This document shows positions 1 through 7,846 of a stretch of 64,000 bases of DNA, piece after piece. The translations under genes were made by a program, and so were the position numbers. The number at the start of each line of letters is the position of its first letter. Within the stretch, counting starts at the first letter, position 1. This DNA is from Pseudocitrobacter cyperus (GTDB lineage: Bacteria > Pseudomonadota > Gammaproteobacteria > Enterobacterales > Enterobacteriaceae), in assembly GCF_039889165.1 (NCBI RefSeq), contig NZ_JAYMYY010000001.1, positions 1,426,001 to 1,490,000 on the forward strand, read 5' to 3'. The notes under the pieces are model-generated. The model had not been told where the DNA came from. It saw only the letters and a program-made list of their open reading frames with translations, and ran no database searches.

Positions 1-232
1 CATCGGGCGTTTCATCGGCATAGCGCGGCACCAGTTGCATATCCATAAACGGTGATTTACCTGGTTTATCAAAGCGTTGGCCAGGTACCATTGGGTCGTA
101 CCAGTAGAGAACTTTGCGCGCAGGTGAATCGCTCACGCTGGGGTCTGCGACAGGGCTACGGTGCCCCGCGTAATAACCTGCACCGGCGGCCAGCACGGCG
201 ACAATCGCGATGGTGAGTACACGCATTTTCAT
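1..232 (-). CDS. cusB: CusB/SilB-like periplasmic adaptor of Cu(I)/Ag(I) RND efflux (N-terminal part)
   Basis: Only the first 77 codons are in the window; the gene continues past the left edge. The translation has a short basic start and a hydrophobic membrane segment (residues 4-20), then a heavy-metal binding segment with WYDPM, PGKSPFMDM and LVPRYADE. That segment is characteristic of the CusB/SilB N-terminus, where methionines receive Cu(I) or Ag(I) from CusF. The start ATG (230-232) overlaps the stop of the upstream outer-membrane-factor gene as ATGA, indicating translational coupling. A CusA-type pump gene is expected next, outside the window. The family assignment is firm; metal specificity is inferred. 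Confidence 0.88.
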   Translation of the reverse strand, partial: MKMRVLTIAIVAVLAAGAGYYAGHRSPVADPSVSDSPARKVLYWYDPMVPGQRFDKPGKSPFMDMQLVPRYADETPD

Positions 233-1485
233 AGTGCCAGCTCCTGCGGAATCAGATAATGAATCGCCGCCCAGCTACGGGCGACCTCACGTTCGGCCTG
301 ACTGGCAGCGAGCGTGCTATCAAGCACATCGCGGCGAGCGGCGAGTAAGGAAGCGAGGTCTGACTGCCCGGCGCGATACTGAGCAGTCAGCAGAGAAAGG
401 CGCTGCTGCTGTAACGGCAGCGTTTCATCGCGCAGGCGTAGCCAGATACTTTGCGCCGCCTGATATTCAGCAATCAGCGAGCTAATCTGCGCCGCATGAT
501 CGCGTTCAGTCAGCGATAGCTGGTCATTGGCCTGCATGGTGCGCGACACATCCGCCGCGTAATCTTTGTCCTGACGTTTATCTTTAAATAGCGGTAAATC
601 GACGGTGAACATCACCCCCGCCATATCGTCATACCCTTCCGAACGATGGGCGTAGTAAACCTCCACATCCACATCGGGAATAGCGGCTACCGCCGACTGT
701 GCCGAACGCGCTTTGGCTTCATTTGCCTGGCGGGCGGCGGCTATCACTTCCGGGTGCAGGCTCACGCCTTCCAGCAGCGATTTTTCATCCGCCGGTAAAC
801 GTTGATACGGCGGCAGCGCGCCGGAGACGGACTCAATCGGTTGACCGGTAAACTTCATCAGTTTTGCCCGCGCGACCTGTACATCACGCTCGGCAAGGGT
901 GACGTTATTACGCATGGCATTCAGCGTCACCTTCAGCGCCAGTACGCTATCCGGGGTCGCCGTTCCGCTCCCTACACTGGCGCGCTGGGTTCCCTGCTGA
1001 CGTTCCGTCTCGGCCACCAGCTTGTTAGCCGATTGCAGCGCTTTTTCAGACAGCGCGAGATCCAACCACGCCTGCGCCGTATCGCGTTGCAGGGCGGCGC
1101 GAATCGCTTCGGATTTTGCGTTCACACTTTGCGCCTGCGCCTGCAAAGTCTGCGCTTTACGCTCGCGTTTTTCGGCGCTGACGTAACGCTGCATGATGCC
1201 CACCTTCTGCATGGTCATCCCTTCACGGGTGAGGCGTTGATTATTGCCGCCCTGCACCGGGACGTTTTCGATACCGAACTTCAGTTTCGGGTCAGGTAAT
1301 TCACCTGCGGAGTCCGCCATATTTTCCAGCGCCCGGGCTTCATTGCGATTAGCAGAAAGTTCTGCGGAATAGCGCTGGGCTTGCGACAGAGTTTGCGTGA
1401 GCGTCCATGACTCCGCCTGCACGGCGGAGCCAAAAAGCCCAAGCAACACCCCGCCGAGCCAAAGGCTCAACGTGCGTTGTGTCAT
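229..1485 (-). CDS. TolC-family outer membrane factor of metal efflux (CusC/CzcC type)
   Basis: Predicted outer-membrane exit duct for the tripartite metal efflux pump. The 418-residue protein has a Sec signal peptide ending near residue 24 (AVQA) and two long alpha-helical repeats rich in Ala, Gln and Arg, as in TolC-like proteins. It has no lipobox cysteine after the signal, unlike E. coli CusC, and it is shorter than CusC (about 457), so it is closer in form to CzcC. It lies 12 nt after cusF and overlaps cusB by 4 nt. The gene order cusF, outer membrane factor, cusB differs from the cusCFBA order of E. coli. Confidence 0.88.
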   Translation of the reverse strand: MTQRTLSLWLGGVLLGLFGSAVQAESWTLTQTLSQAQRYSAELSANRNEARALENMADSAGELPDPKLKFGIENVPVQGGNNQRLTREGMTMQKVGIMQRYVSAEKRERKAQTLQAQAQSVNAKSEAIRAALQRDTAQAWLDLALSEKALQSANKLVAETERQQGTQRASVGSGTATPDSVLALKVTLNAMRNNVTLAERDVQVARAKLMKFTGQPIESVSGALPPYQRLPADEKSLLEGVSLHPEVIAAARQANEAKARSAQSAVAAIPDVDVEVYYAHRSEGYDDMAGVMFTVDLPLFKDKRQDKDYAADVSRTMQANDQLSLTERDHAAQISSLIAEYQAAQSIWLRLRDETLPLQQQRLSLLTAQYRAGQSDLASLLAARRDVLDSTLAASQAEREVARSWAAIHYLIPQELAL

Positions 1486-1497
1486 GATTCCTCCGGC

Positions 1498-1830
1498 TTA
1501 GCGGTGCGGGTTCAGAGAAACAATCTGGTAGCCGGCATCACCTTCAGTAAAGGTGAAATCAACTTCCTCACCGACGCTTTGCGCGGTTAAAGGATGGGTA
1601 GCCGGTTGAGCAAATTGCATCGTCATCGCAGGCCAGTTCAGCGCGGGGATGGGATGATGGGCAATGGTAATGGCGGTTGGGGTCACTTTTTTGATGATAC
1701 CTTCGCCCTGCCAGGTGGCTGTGGACGGCATCGTCATCGTCGCGTGAGCGCTCATATCGTGCGCAGAGACGGAAAAAGCGGATACAGAAAGCAGTGCGCC
1801 AGTCAGCACACGGGTAAAAATAGTAGACAT
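1498..1830 (-). CDS. cusF: CusF periplasmic Cu(I)/Ag(I) metallochaperone
   Basis: Small periplasmic metal carrier that hands Cu(I)/Ag(I) to the CusB adaptor. The 110-residue product has a signal peptide ending near residue 23 (SVSA), a His/Met-rich linker, and a CusF OB-fold. The ligand set is present with the spacing of E. coli CusF (His36, Trp44, Met47, Met49): here His58, Trp66, Met69 and Met71 in HHPIPALNWPAMTM. The ribosome binding site GGAG lies 6 nt before the ATG and is partly inside a long hairpin (see that entry). First of the recognisable efflux genes in the operon. Confidence 0.93.
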   Translation of the reverse strand: MSTIFTRVLTGALLSVSAFSVSAHDMSAHATMTMPSTATWQGEGIIKKVTPTAITIAHHPIPALNWPAMTMQFAQPATHPLTAQSVGEEVDFTFTEGDAGYQIVSLNPHR

Positions 1831-1836
1831 AGTTAA

Positions 1837-1881
1837 CTCCTGATAATCGTTAATTAATTGATAGTTAAACGGATTATCAGG
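1837..1881 (-). promoter_or_regulatory. hairpin covering the cusF ribosome binding site
   Basis: On the transcribed strand the arm CCTGATAATC (1881-1872) can pair with GATTATCAGG (1848-1839). Further pairing of GTT/AA stretches extends it to about 15 bp with two single-base bulges. The 3' arm contains the AGG of the cusF Shine-Dalgarno sequence (AGGAG, 1841-1837). This would lower translation of cusF unless the stem is opened. The structure is seen in the sequence; a regulatory role is inferred. Confidence 0.5.
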
Positions 1882-1884
1882 TTT

Positions 1885-2280
1885 CTATTCGCGGAACCGG
1901 CAAAAACGAATTGTCGCCGGCGGCCCTGCTGCGGGAGGGGTTAATGACCACGCTTCTTCCTCACGCCCCACGCACGAAGGCATCACGACGGCCAGTGCCA
2001 TAACCACCGGGATCGCGAGTAATGAGGTGTTATCGAGAGTTTTCTGCGCGGAATCGGGAACACAATGTTGCCCGCACAAAGACATGTTTGTCGGGGAGTC
2101 GTGCGGCGACATTTGGTGATCCATATGCTGGATCATCGCCACTTCCCCGGTGGGCGTTAACGGACAGTCGTGAGAAGCAATTACCACCTGGCACTGGATA
2201 AACCATAAACCGAACGCGAGCAAAAGCATCAGAAAATGTTTTCTGATGAAGCGTAAGCGCCAGTTCCAGGATACGTACAT
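1885..2280 (-). CDS. small His/Met-rich exported protein at the head of the copper efflux operon
   Basis: I do not recognise a named family with certainty. The protein (131 residues from the ATG at 2280; a GTG at 2286 is the alternative start) has a basic N-terminus and one strong hydrophobic segment (about residues 14-34). Then comes a stretch with possible metal ligands (MIQHMDHQMSPHD, SLCGQHC) and a second hydrophobic segment (TSLLAIPVVMALAVVM). It precedes cusF by 54 nt on the same strand, and His/Met/Cys-rich small proteins are common in copper loci, so a role in periplasmic copper sensing or binding is plausible. No clear Shine-Dalgarno sequence precedes either start. Confidence 0.55.
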   Translation of the reverse strand: MYVSWNWRLRFIRKHFLMLLLAFGLWFIQCQVVIASHDCPLTPTGEVAMIQHMDHQMSPHDSPTNMSLCGQHCVPDSAQKTLDNTSLLAIPVVMALAVVMPSCVGREEEAWSLTPPAAGPPATIRFCRFRE

Positions 2281-2605
2281 AATCACAAATCAGTTAATGA
2301 AAGTAACGAGAGTATACGCAGCCAATATTCAGAAAATAAAGCCTTTTTTAATTGTTTTAAGATTCAACAAAAAGGAAGCAATCATAACAATTAATTTACT
2401 TTTCAGACATCCCCTAACCGACTATAATAAATAATGTTTCAGCTTTGTGATTTACTCGATAAATTGTCTGTTGTATTACAATAAATAATCATTTTATTGA
2501 TTTCCATCAGCTAATACTGTCGATTATTTCGGCACATTCCCCCTATTATTCTTTTTTATGTGCCTTTTACAGTGCATATTTTCAACAATGATGACAGGTA
2601 TAAAT
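2281..2605. other. AT-rich divergent intergenic region between the copper operon and dcuC
   Basis: About 325 bp of AT-rich DNA without a credible gene. It should hold the promoter of the copper operon (leftward) and of dcuC (rightward). The only site I can support is the FNR-like palindrome at 2497-2510. I could not find a convincing CusR or CueR operator by eye. Confidence 0.6.
2497..2510 (+). promoter_or_regulatory. FNR-type operator upstream of dcuC
   Basis: TTGATTTCCATCAG matches the FNR consensus TTGAT-N4-ATCAA at 9 of 10 fixed positions. It is centred about 100 bp before the dcuC start. DcuC is known in E. coli to be activated by FNR under anaerobiosis, so the site fits. Confidence 0.7.
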
Positions 2606-3976
2606 ATGTTAACGGCATTTGAGCTCCTCATCGGAGTGGTGGTCATTGTGGGCGTTGCCCGCTATATCATTAAGGGTTTTTCCGCAACGGGCGTTCTGTT
2701 CGTTGGTGGTATTGTGCTGCTGATTGCCAGCGCGTTAATGGGCCATAAAGTTTTACCGGCCAGCGAAACCAGCACCGGCTATTCAGCCACCGACATCGTT
2801 GAATATATTAAAATTCTGCTGATGAGCCGCGGCGGCGACCTCGGTATGATGATCATGATGCTGTGTGGTTTTGCCGCTTACATGACACATATTGGCGCTA
2901 ACGATATGGTTGTTAAGCTGGCCTCGAAACCGCTGCGTTATATTAACTCCCCCTACTTATTAATGATCGCCGCCTATTTTGTTGCCTGTCTGATGTCGCT
3001 TGCGGTCTCTTCCGCAACCGGCCTTGGCGTACTGTTAATGGCCACGCTCTTCCCGGTGATGGTCAACGTCGGCATTAGCCGTGGCGCGGCAGCAGCCATT
3101 TGTGCCTCCCCGGCCGCAATTATTCTCTCGCCAACATCCGGTGACGTTGTGCTGGCAGCAAAAGCGGCTGAAATGCCCTTAATTGATTTTGCCTTTAAAA
3201 CCACGCTACCTATTTCTATTGCGGCGATTATTGCGATGGCCATCGCCCACTTCTTCTGGCAGCGTTTCCTTGATAAAAAAGAAAATGTCTCCCATGAAAT
3301 GCTCGACGTAAATGAAATTACCACTACGGCGCCGAGCTTCTACGCTATCCTGCCGTTTGCACCTATTATCGGCGTCCTGATTTTCGACGGTAAATGGGGC
3401 CCGCAACTGCACATTATTACCATTCTGGTTATCTGTATGCTGCTGGCCGCGATTCTGGAGTTCTGCCGCAGCTTCAATACGCAAAATGTCTTTTCCGGGC
3501 TGGAAGTGGCCTATCGCGGTATGGCGGATGCCTTCGCGGGCGTGGTCATGTTGCTGGTTGCGGCGGGCGTCTTCGCCCAGGGTCTGAGCACCATCGGCTT
3601 TATCGACAGCCTTATCTCAATTGCCACGTCGTTCGGTTCTGCAAGCATTATTTTGATGCTGGTACTGGTGGTGTTAACGATGCTGGCAGCGATGACCACT
3701 GGTTCTGGTAACGCGCCGTTTTACGCTTTCGTCGAGATGATCCCGAAACTGGCGCACACTTCAGGTATTAACCCGGCCTATCTTTCTATTCCGATGCTGC
3801 AGGCTTCCAACCTCGGCCGAACCATTTCCCCGGTTTCCGGCGTGGTCGTCGCCGTTGCCGGGATGGCGAAAATATCCCCCTTCGAAGTGGTAAAACGCAC
3901 CTCGGTTCCGGTGCTGGTTGGCCTGGTGGTCGTGATTATCGCAACGGAAATCCTCGTGCCGGGCAGCGCCCTGTAA
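2606..3976 (+). CDS. dcuC: DcuC anaerobic C4-dicarboxylate transporter
   Basis: Inner-membrane carrier used in fumarate respiration and fermentation, mainly for succinate efflux or fumarate/succinate exchange. The 456-residue product is hydrophobic throughout, with about 12 membrane segments, and matches E. coli DcuC closely across long stretches, for example SRGGDLGMMIMMLCGFAAY and SGNAPFYAFVEMIPKLAH. I chose the ATG at 2606 because it reproduces the E. coli N-terminus (MLTxxELLIGVVVIVG); the frame is open further upstream but without similarity. A strong terminator follows. The citrate fermentation cluster that separates dcuC from rna in E. coli is absent here. Confidence 0.95.
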   Translation: MLTAFELLIGVVVIVGVARYIIKGFSATGVLFVGGIVLLIASALMGHKVLPASETSTGYSATDIVEYIKILLMSRGGDLGMMIMMLCGFAAYMTHIGANDMVVKLASKPLRYINSPYLLMIAAYFVACLMSLAVSSATGLGVLLMATLFPVMVNVGISRGAAAAICASPAAIILSPTSGDVVLAAKAAEMPLIDFAFKTTLPISIAAIIAMAIAHFFWQRFLDKKENVSHEMLDVNEITTTAPSFYAILPFAPIIGVLIFDGKWGPQLHIITILVICMLLAAILEFCRSFNTQNVFSGLEVAYRGMADAFAGVVMLLVAAGVFAQGLSTIGFIDSLISIATSFGSASIILMLVLVVLTMLAAMTTGSGNAPFYAFVEMIPKLAHTSGINPAYLSIPMLQASNLGRTISPVSGVVVAVAGMAKISPFEVVKRTSVPVLVGLVVVIIATEILVPGSAL

Positions 3977-3992
3977 GTATTCACGAAACTGA

Positions 3993-4019
3993 TAAAAGGC
4001 GTCTAATGACGCCTTTTTT
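3993..4019 (+). terminator. rho-independent terminator after dcuC
   Basis: Perfect stem AAAAGGCGTC / GACGCCTTTT with a four-base loop TAAT, running into a T tract; 17 nt after the dcuC stop. Confidence 0.9.
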
Positions 4020-4067
4020 ATGCTTTAATAATCCTCACGAATAGTTAACCCCCCCAGGATAAGTGTA

Positions 4068-4874
4068 ATGTTCAGGAAGGATATTCTGGCCGGATGCGTC
4101 GGCATGTTGCTGCTGGTAGCAAATGGTGCCAGCGCGACGCCCCTCACCCCCACGCAATATGGCGATTTTGACCGCTATGTTCTGGCGCTTTCATGGCAAA
4201 CCGGTTTCTGTCAGAGCATGAATGACCGAAATCGCAAAGAGCCGCAAGAGTGTAAAATCCAGAAAGAGACAGCCAACAAAGCTGACCATCTCACCGTTCA
4301 TGGTTTATGGCCGGGGCTGCCCAAATCTATCGCCTCGCGTGGCGTAGATGAGAACCGATGGATGCGTTTCGGCTGCGCTACTCGCCCAGTCCCGAACATG
4401 CCGGAAGCCCGGGGTAGCCGGAAATGCGCAGCAGCAGAGACGGGGCTGTCGCTTGAAATGGCGAACAAACTGAACAGCGTGATGCCCGGTAGCGGCGGTA
4501 AATCTTGCCTCGAACGCTATGAATATGCGAAGCACGGCGTCTGTTTTGGCTTCGACCCGGATGCTTACTTTGGCACGATGGTGCGCCTCAATGGCGAGAT
4601 AAAAGCGAGTGCGTTGGGGCAATTCCTGGCCGCAAATTACGGGCAAAAAGTGAGCCGCAGCGACTTTAATAACACCGTTGCCAGCGCATTTGGCAAGGAG
4701 AACGTCAAAGCGTTTAAACTCACCTGTAATGGCAATCCAGCCTATCTCACCGAAATGCAGATTTCGCTAAAAGCAGGGAACATCAACGCCCCGCTCTCGG
4801 CCTCTTCATTCCTGCCTCAGCCGCATCCCGGCAACTGCGGCAAACAGTTTGTGCTGGATAAAGTGGGATACTGA
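4068..4874 (+). CDS. rna: RNase I, periplasmic T2-family ribonuclease
   Basis: Non-specific endoribonuclease of the periplasm that cuts RNA through 2',3'-cyclic phosphates. The 268-residue protein has a signal peptide (cleavage near ASA-TP, residue 24). Both T2 active-site blocks are present: VHGLWPGLP with His78 and ERYEYAKHG with Glu152, Lys155 and His156. Eight or more cysteines are available for disulfides. Length equals E. coli RNase I (268). Monocistronic between two terminators. Confidence 0.96.
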   Translation: MFRKDILAGCVGMLLLVANGASATPLTPTQYGDFDRYVLALSWQTGFCQSMNDRNRKEPQECKIQKETANKADHLTVHGLWPGLPKSIASRGVDENRWMRFGCATRPVPNMPEARGSRKCAAAETGLSLEMANKLNSVMPGSGGKSCLERYEYAKHGVCFGFDPDAYFGTMVRLNGEIKASALGQFLAANYGQKVSRSDFNNTVASAFGKENVKAFKLTCNGNPAYLTEMQISLKAGNINAPLSASSFLPQPHPGNCGKQFVLDKVGY

Positions 4875-4956
4875 GAAAATCAATAATTGTCAGTGATTGA
4901 ATGTGCGTTGTATCACTTCAAACCTGACGCCGGTATGAGTATGATGGGACGAGATG

Positions 4957-4989
4957 AACCCTTGCCGCTGGCGGTGAGGGTTTTCTTTT
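4957..4989 (+). terminator. hairpin between rna and rnk
   Basis: AACCCT-TG-CCGC-TG-GCGG-TG-AGGGTT followed by TTCTTTT; a stem with a symmetrical internal TG/TG mismatch and a T-rich tail. It most likely ends rna transcription, but could also act as a leader attenuator of rnk. Confidence 0.7.
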
Positions 4990-5022
4990 GGATAGACGTT
5001 TCTGGAACGACATGGAGTAATT

Positions 5023-5433
5023 ATGACCAGACCTGCCATCATCATTAATGAGTTCGATGCGGAGCGTATCGACAGACTGCTGGAACTGCCTGCTTACGCA
5101 AACTCTCCGGTGGCTGGCGCGCTGAATGACGAACTGGATCGTGCGCAAATGTGCCCGCCGGAACAGGTTCCGCCTGACGTCGTAAGCATGAACAGCCAGG
5201 TGAGATTTCGCGATCTGACCAGCGGCGAAGAGCGCGTGCGAACGCTGGTATTTCCTGCGCAAATGACAGACAGCAACACGCAGCTTTCCGTACTGGCTCC
5301 TGTAGGCGCGGCGTTGATTGGCCTGCGCGTCGGCAGCACCATTCACTGGGAGCTTCCCGGCGGCACATCCACACACCTCGAAGTACTGGAGCTGCTCTAC
5401 CAGCCGGAAGCCGCAGGCGATTACCAACGCTAA
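5023..5433 (+). CDS. rnk: Rnk, nucleoside diphosphate kinase regulator (GreA/GreB-fold)
   Basis: RNA-polymerase-binding protein of the Gre fold; named for its effect on NDP kinase levels in Pseudomonas/E. coli studies. The 136 residues have the same length as E. coli Rnk. A short N-terminal helical region (residues 1-45) replaces the long Gre coiled coil, followed by the FKBP-like C-terminal domain containing VRTLVFPAQ, LSVLAPVGAALIGLRVG and HLEVLELLYQPEA. The ribosome binding site GGAG lies 6 nt before the ATG. The ybdR gene that follows rnk in E. coli is missing; uspG follows instead. Confidence 0.95.
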   Translation: MTRPAIIINEFDAERIDRLLELPAYANSPVAGALNDELDRAQMCPPEQVPPDVVSMNSQVRFRDLTSGEERVRTLVFPAQMTDSNTQLSVLAPVGAALIGLRVGSTIHWELPGGTSTHLEVLELLYQPEAAGDYQR

Positions 5434-5444
5434 ACGCGAAAATT

Positions 5445-5470
5445 AAGAGGATGCCCCGGCATCCTCTTTC
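5445..5470 (+). terminator. rho-independent terminator after rnk
   Basis: AAGAGGATGC / GCATCCTCTT stem with a tight C-rich loop and a T-rich tail. Confidence 0.85.
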
Positions 5471-5601
5471 TGTATGCGCACCCCATACTGAAAAAACTTT
5501 ACACCCTTCACTCCAGCGATCGATAAATTTGCGATATCAATGACAAACTAAAATGCCAGAATATGCTTTGATATCAACTACCGAGACAAGGAGGAATGCA
5601 T

Positions 5602-6030
5602 ATGTATAAAACAATCATTATGCCCGTTGACGTATTCGAGATGGAGTTGAGTGATAAAGCTATCGCCCACGCTGAATTTCTGGCGCAACAGGATGGCATT
5701 ATCCATCTTCTGCACGTACTGCCTGGCTCCGCCAGCTACACCATGAGCCGCTTCGCCGCTGATGTTCGCCGCTTTGAAGAACACCTTCACCAGGAAGCGA
5801 TCAACCGTTTAGAAACGATGAAAAGCCACTTCAGCATCGACCCCGAGCGCCTCAAACTGCATGTCCGCGTGGGTAACGTGCGTGATGTGGTAAACGAGCT
5901 TGCAGAGGAACTGAAAGCCGACGTCGTGGTTATCGGTTCGCGTAACCCGTCCATCTCCACTCACCTGCTGGGCTCCAATGCCTCCAGCGTGATCCGCCAT
6001 GCTCACGTCCCCGTGATGGTGGTGAGGTAA
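5602..6030 (+). CDS. uspG: UspG universal stress protein
   Basis: Cytoplasmic universal stress protein (UspFG subfamily), an ATP-binding alpha/beta protein of 142 residues. The signature G-2x-G-9x-G(S/T) region is seen as VIGSRNPSISTHLLGSNASSVI near the C-terminus, and the first strand YKTIIMPVDVFE matches E. coli UspG. There are two in-frame ATGs, at 5596 and 5602. The second is preferred because AAGGAGG sits 7 nt upstream and it gives the E. coli length. Followed by a terminator shared with the convergent ahpF. Confidence 0.95.
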   Translation: MYKTIIMPVDVFEMELSDKAIAHAEFLAQQDGIIHLLHVLPGSASYTMSRFAADVRRFEEHLHQEAINRLETMKSHFSIDPERLKLHVRVGNVRDVVNELAEELKADVVVIGSRNPSISTHLLGSNASSVIRHAHVPVMVVR

Positions 6031-6034
6031 AAAA

Positions 6035-6066
6035 AAGAGGCTACCTTTCGGTAGCCTCTTACTTTT
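6035..6066. terminator. bidirectional terminator between uspG and ahpF
   Basis: Perfect 11-bp stem AAGAGGCTACC / GGTAGCCTCTT around TTTC, with A-rich sequence on the left and T-rich on the right, so it can serve both convergent genes. Confidence 0.88.
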
Positions 6067-6090
6067 GCAGGTGTAGTCTTACTTCTTTTT

Positions 6091-7656
6091 TTATGCCGTT
6101 TTAGTACGAATCAGATAATCAAAGGCGCTCAGTGACGCTTTCGCGCCTTCACCGGCAGCGATGATAATCTGTTTGTACGGAACGGTAGTGCAGTCACCCG
6201 CGGCAAAGACGCCTTTGACGCTGGTTTCACATTTCGCATCGATGATGATTTCACCCATCCGGTTGCGCTCAATCGCGCCTTCCAGCCAGGTGGTGTTCGG
6301 CAGCAGGCCGATCTGAACGAAGATCCCCGCCAGTTCAACCTGGTGCGTATCACCGCTCACGCGGTCACGGTACTCCAGGCCGGTCACTTTGCTACCGTCG
6401 CCTTTTACTTCCGTCGTTTGCGCATTCAGAATGATATCGACGTTTTTCAGGCTGCGGACTTTATCCTGCAGCACCTGATCCGCTTTCATTTCCGGAGCAA
6501 ACTCCAGCAGAGTAACGTGTTCAACCACACCCGCCAGGTCAATGGCCGCTTCCACGCCGGAGTTACCGCCACCGATGACCGCGACGCGTTTACCTTTAAA
6601 CAGCGGGCCGTCACAGTGCGGGCAATAGGTCACGCCTTTGGTACGATACTGATCTTCACCCGGTACGTTCATATTGCGCCATTTAGCACCGGTCGCAATG
6701 ATGATGCTACGCGCTTTCAGCACTGCGCCAGACGCGGTTTCAATCTGGTGTAAGCCACCTTCCTGCGCCGCCGGAATCAGTTTCGATGCGCTCTGGCTAT
6801 CAATGACGTCAACGTCATATTCGCTGACGTGAGCTTTCAGTGCGCCAGCCAGTTTCTGGCCTTCAGTTTTCGGTACGGAGATATAGTTTTCGATATCGAC
6901 AGTATCCAGCACCTGGCCACCAAAGCGCTCGCCCATCAGGCCGGTACGGATACCTTTACGCGCTGAATAGACAGCGGCGGCTGCGCCGGACGGGCCGGAA
7001 CCCACGATCAGCACTTCATAAGCATCACGGGTGCTCAGCTCTTCCGCTGCACGTTTTTCCGCGCCAGTATCGATTTTGGCAACGATTTCCGTAAGGGTCA
7101 TACGGCCCTGACCAAACTCCTGACCATTCACGAATACTGCCGGAACGCCCATCACGTTACGTTCGGTGATTTCGTTCTGATAGGTACCGCCATCGATAGC
7201 CGTATGTTTGATACGCGGGTTCAGCACGCTCATCAGATTCAGCGCCTGCACCACGTCCGGGCAGTTGTGGCAGGAGAGCGAGTAATAGGTTTCAAATTCA
7301 AAATCGCCATCAATATTGCGGATCTGCTCCAGCAGAGACTGCGCTTCTTTTGATGGATGACCGCCAGTCCACAACAGTGCCAGCACCAGCGAAGTGAACT
7401 CATGCCCCAGCGGAGAACCGGCAAAGCGCGGGCCCTGGTGGGAACCTGGGTTAGTAATCAGGAACGACGGCTTACGAACGGCAAGCTGGTTGTCTTCTTT
7501 AAAGGTCACTTTATCTGACAGTTCAGCAATCTCAGCCAGCAGTTCCTTGATTTCTGCCGATTTGGCGCTGTCATCCAGCGTGGCAATCAGCTCAACAGGT
7601 TTAGTCAGCTTCTCAAGATAGGCTTTGAGCTGGGTTTTCATGTTGGTGTCGAGCAT
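6091..7656 (-). CDS. ahpF: AhpF alkyl hydroperoxide reductase, NADH-dependent flavoprotein subunit
   Basis: Transfers electrons from NADH through FAD and two disulfide centres to AhpC. The 521-residue product equals E. coli AhpF in length and is nearly identical in sequence. Domains in order: N-terminal tandem thioredoxin-like domain with the redox pair CHNC (residues 129-132), FAD-binding segment VGSGPSGAAAA, thioredoxin-reductase-type active site CPHC within GVTYCPHCDGP, NADH-binding VIGGGNSGVEAA, and the C-terminal FAD motif VFAAGDCT. Second gene of the ahpCF operon, behind a partial terminator and a REP element. Confidence 0.97.
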   Translation of the reverse strand: MLDTNMKTQLKAYLEKLTKPVELIATLDDSAKSAEIKELLAEIAELSDKVTFKEDNQLAVRKPSFLITNPGSHQGPRFAGSPLGHEFTSLVLALLWTGGHPSKEAQSLLEQIRNIDGDFEFETYYSLSCHNCPDVVQALNLMSVLNPRIKHTAIDGGTYQNEITERNVMGVPAVFVNGQEFGQGRMTLTEIVAKIDTGAEKRAAEELSTRDAYEVLIVGSGPSGAAAAVYSARKGIRTGLMGERFGGQVLDTVDIENYISVPKTEGQKLAGALKAHVSEYDVDVIDSQSASKLIPAAQEGGLHQIETASGAVLKARSIIIATGAKWRNMNVPGEDQYRTKGVTYCPHCDGPLFKGKRVAVIGGGNSGVEAAIDLAGVVEHVTLLEFAPEMKADQVLQDKVRSLKNVDIILNAQTTEVKGDGSKVTGLEYRDRVSGDTHQVELAGIFVQIGLLPNTTWLEGAIERNRMGEIIIDAKCETSVKGVFAAGDCTTVPYKQIIIAAGEGAKASLSAFDYLIRTKTA

Positions 7657-7747
7657 TGTTAATCTCCTGGGCTAAATACATCATCATGCAAGCTGCCTCA
7701 TTCGGGCGGCCTGGATGCAACTTGCATCATAGTGCGTAGGGAAGAAA

Positions 7748-7768
7748 AACGGGTGCTAAGCACCCGTT
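7748..7768 (-). terminator. hairpin with U tract between ahpC and ahpF
   Basis: On the minus strand: AACGGGTGC-TTA-GCACCCGTT followed by TTTCTTC. It lies inside the ahpCF operon, so it probably acts as a leaky terminator or 3' stabiliser that keeps ahpC mRNA in excess over ahpF. Confidence 0.7.
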
Positions 7769-7770
7769 GG

Positions 7771-7840
7771 TTGCCGGGTGGCACTGCGTTTACCCGGCCT
7801 ACATTTGTAGGCCCGTGCAAGCGTCGCGCCGCCGGGCAAT
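7771..7840. repeat. REP/BIME-type inverted pair between ahpC and ahpF
   Basis: Two inverted REP-like units, TTGCCGGGTGGC...TACCCGGCCTAC and TAGGCCCG...GCCGCCGGGCAA. They are typical of enterobacterial extragenic palindromes and lie 3' of a highly expressed gene. Confidence 0.75.
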
Positions 7841-7846
7841 AAAGAC

